Assembly: GCA_964650975.1 (NCBI GenBank)
Contig: CAZYWA010000313.1
Coordinates: 1-9,255, forward strand
Source of the DNA: CAZYWA01 sp964650975 [NCBI: uncultured bacterium]
GTDB taxonomy: Bacteria > JADJOY01
Direction: 5' to 3'
DNA: 9,255 bases
Shown: positions 8,122 to 9,255 of the stretch, in pieces
Layout: each line of letters opens with the position of its first letter
Position numbering within the stretch: the stretch's first letter is position 1
Translations under genes and position numbers: made by a program
The notes under the pieces: model-generated
Seen by the model: the letters and a program-made list of their open reading frames with translations, nothing else
Database searches by the model: none
Told to the model about the DNA's origin: nothing

Positions 8122-8151
8122 GCCCCGAAAAAATCGCACTTTTTTCGGGGC
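8122..8151. terminator. Long perfect hairpin, candidate two-way terminator
   Basis: The arms GCCCCGAAAAAA (8122-8133) and TTTTTTCGGGGC (8140-8151) pair perfectly over 12 bp around the 6-nt loop TCGCAC. It stands between two converging genes, where a shared terminator is expected. The shape is unusual: the A and T runs form the upper stem next to the loop while the G/C part is at the base, so there is no free T-run after the stem on either strand. Termination is therefore an inference from position and stem strength. A dispersed repeat element is the alternative. Confidence 0.55.
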
Positions 8152-8173
8152 GGGGGTCTGGAACAGACCCCCG
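8151..8173. terminator. Second hairpin, abutting the first
   Basis: CGGGGGTCTG (8151-8160) and CAGACCCCCG (8164-8173) pair perfectly over 10 bp around the loop GAA. It begins 6 nt beyond the stop of the minus-strand gene at 8180, a usual terminator distance for that gene, but no T-run follows directly. It shares base 8151 with the neighbouring hairpin. The bases 8167-8175 can instead pair with CTCGGGGGT at 8110-8118. Confidence 0.5.
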
Positions 8174-8179
8174 AGAAAC

Positions 8180-8956
8180 TCAGCGTACGCCGTGCGCGCG
8201 AGCCACCAGCGACACCGCGGCTTCGACGTACTCCTGCAGCGGCAAAAGCTCGCTCAGCACCTGGATCTGACCAGCGCGCGTGGCGAGTCGATCGTCGACC
8301 GCCACCCCGCGGGCCCGCGACCGAAGCTCGCGCTGCAAGGCCACGAAATTGCCGCTGCGCGTGGGCTGCAACGCCTTCCCGAGGCCCTGATACTGGACCT
8401 CGGTCTCACCGACGTTCACCGGCGGCGATCCGGGCGTGAAGAGACGCAGGAACAAGGTCCGCTCTTCCTCGACCGTGGTGGTGGTCCGCTCGGATTTCTT
8501 GGTCAGCATCACGCCGCCGCTCACCAGCGCCAGCGGCACGCTCATCTTTCGCACCACGGTGGTCTCGGTGTGCAGCGACTGAGCGATCGTGAGCCCGCGC
8601 ACCATCAGCCGGATCGCGCCGTATTCGAGATCCACGGTATGCCCGTCGCGCGCCTGCACGCGGAAGGCGCCCGGCATCAGCTCGAACGAGCGCGCGTTCG
8701 CGGTCTCGACCCGATCGCGCTCCTGGTCCTCGGCGAAGAGCACGAGAGCGTCGAATCCGCCGGCCGTGAGCCGCGCGACGGCGGCCTCGGCCTGCGCGCG
8801 ATCGGCGTGCACGGAGATCACGCGCGGGCCGGTGCCGTAAAGGCGCGCTCGCGCCTCGTGCGCCGAGAGGCCCGCGGCGCGCGCCAGCGCACCCGCCGGA
8901 TCCGCGCCGCCACCGGCGGCATCGCGAAGCGCCACGATGTTCGTTCCGCCGCTCAT
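8180..8956 (-). CDS. Protein of unknown function (258 aa)
   Basis: The frame stays open upstream to GTG 9229, but that extension is Arg-rich and antisense-like, and overlaps a better membrane-protein gene. ATG 8956 overlaps the stop of that gene as ATGA and gives MSGGTNIVALRD, so it is taken as the start. No strong Shine-Dalgarno is seen. Residues 20-75 look like a helix followed by a beta-alpha-beta unit: GLSAHEARARL, then PRVISVH, a helix and GGFDALVLF. Residues 90-175 look beta-rich, with LEYGAIRLMVRGL (110-122), SGGVMLTKKSE (146-156) and EEERTLFLRLF (163-173). The C-terminal part (about 200-258) is mostly helical. There is no signal peptide and no clear membrane helix. The arrangement reminds one of conserved hypothetical proteins of high-GC soil bacteria, but no named family is claimed. 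It is probably cytoplasmic and works with the small membrane protein encoded just before it. Confidence 0.75.
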   Translation of the reverse strand: MSGGTNIVALRDAAGGGADPAGALARAAGLSAHEARARLYGTGPRVISVHADRAQAEAAVARLTAGGFDALVLFAEDQERDRVETANARSFELMPGAFRVQARDGHTVDLEYGAIRLMVRGLTIAQSLHTETTVVRKMSVPLALVSGGVMLTKKSERTTTTVEEERTLFLRLFTPGSPPVNVGETEVQYQGLGKALQPTRSGNFVALQRELRSRARGVAVDDRLATRAGQIQVLSELLPLQEYVEAAVSLVARAHGVR

Positions 8957-9219
8957 GAGCGAACCATCTGCCAGACCCCGAGAGCCGCCACCCGGATCGC
9001 GAGCGCGGCTCCCAGCAGCGCGAGCTCGGTCCAGACCTTCCCTCGCTCGTGAAGGGGCGGAACGCGCGCGGAGGCCCACCCCTCGAGGTCTCGGATTCCT
9101 GCGATCACGCGCCTCATGGCGACGGTGTTCGGGCGGGGCACGAGTCGCTCCAGCGCGAAGCCGATCGCGAGCAGCGTGATCAGATAGTCGGCGAGGGCGC
9201 TCGGATCGAAACGTTCCAC
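8953..9219 (-). CDS. Small membrane protein of unknown function (88 aa)
   Basis: The start is GTG 9219; an in-frame TGA lies three codons upstream at 9226-9228, so no longer version is possible. GAGGGG at 9229-9234 is placed 9 nt ahead and can serve as ribosome binding site. Two hydrophobic helices are seen: about residues 9-27 (from ALADYLITLLAIG) and about 63-85 (from WTELALLGAALAI). They are joined by a polar, basic loop of about 35 residues that contains RRVIAGIRDLEGW. Arg76 sits inside the second helix. Basic residues in the loop suggest that it faces the cytoplasm. The stop overlaps the next start as ATGA, implying coupled translation and a shared task with the 258-aa protein. No family is recognised. 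Confidence 0.7.
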   Translation of the reverse strand: MERFDPSALADYLITLLAIGFALERLVPRPNTVAMRRVIAGIRDLEGWASARVPPLHERGKVWTELALLGAALAIRVAALGVWQMVRS

Positions 9220-9225
9220 GGTCGT

Positions 9226-9255
9226 TCACCCCTCGATGGGCGCGCCGCTCGACCA
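9226..9255 (-). CDS. Possible C-terminal end of a further minus-strand gene
   Basis: Read on the minus strand from the window edge, nine codons (WSSGAPIEG) run to TGA 9228-9226, 6 nt before the GTG of the small membrane protein. The tight spacing would fit one more gene in the same operon. Other frames are also open here, so this rests on position alone. Confidence 0.3.
   Translation of the reverse strand, partial: WSSGAPIEG

Larger units (their letters stand above)
7970..8179. other. Intergenic spacer between convergent genes
   Basis: No convincing gene lies here. The reading frames that cross it are Arg/Gly/Pro-rich and run into antisense of the minus-strand gene. The left two-thirds hold only small potential hairpins, such as GCGCC/GGCGC at 8076-8088, and a repeated CGAGC around AAAG near 8092-8106. 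The right third carries the strong hairpins listed separately. Confidence 0.75.

Noticed and set aside
6964-8439. Plus-strand 491-codon frame overlapping the alcohol dehydrogenase
   Set aside because: Arg-rich shadow of a gene with all zinc and nucleotide-binding residues in place.
8000-9052. Plus-strand 350-codon frame through the hairpins and antisense to the 258-aa gene
   Set aside because: It crosses two strong hairpins, is His/Arg-rich, and the minus-strand frame has regular secondary-structure patterns and an ATGA-coupled partner.
8957-9229. Extension of the 258-aa gene to GTG 9229
   Set aside because: The added 91 residues are Arg-rich and overlap the small membrane protein, which has its own ribosome binding site and hydrophobic helices.

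Overview
The window is GC-rich, densely packed bacterial DNA. Almost every frame is open over long stretches, so genes were chosen on protein character, family motifs and junctions rather than on ORF length. No rRNA, tRNA, CRISPR array, insertion sequence or phage gene was seen. The base composition and gene mix would suit an uncultured high-GC lineage such as Myxococcota, 'Eisenbacteria' or a relative, but no marker gene is present and this placement is a guess.

Left part (1-7969, + strand): five tightly spaced co-directional genes that look like one transcription unit. In order they are: (1) a nitrilase/carbon-nitrogen hydrolase family protein cut by the window edge; (2) a GT39/ArnT-like GT-C membrane protein with a large extracytoplasmic beta-rich tail; (3) a second multi-pass GT-C-like membrane protein with the acidic and NPW/YYW motifs of the family; (4) a vanadium-dependent haloperoxidase-type PAP2 enzyme with a probable lipoprotein signal; (5) a zinc-dependent medium-chain alcohol dehydrogenase. 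The junctions are ATGA (genes 1/2), an 8-nt gap (2/3), GTGA (3/4) and a 13-nt gap (4/5). No promoter or terminator is visible between them. The layout suggests envelope glycan or lipid-linked sugar transfer combined with an exported vanadate enzyme and a redox enzyme. The substrates cannot be told from sequence.

Intergenic spacer (7970-8179): non-coding, between convergent genes. Its right half holds two abutting near-perfect hairpins and a third pairing that competes with one of them. It may act as a two-way transcription end or be a copy of a dispersed repeat.

Right part (8180-9255, - strand): a pair of coupled genes, a small two-helix membrane protein followed by a protein of unknown function (ATGA overlap), and possibly the last codons of a further gene upstream of them at the window edge.

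The strongest calls are the haloperoxidase and the alcohol dehydrogenase, where all metal or cofactor ligands are visible. The GT-C calls rest on topology and partial motifs. The two minus-strand proteins have no assigned function.
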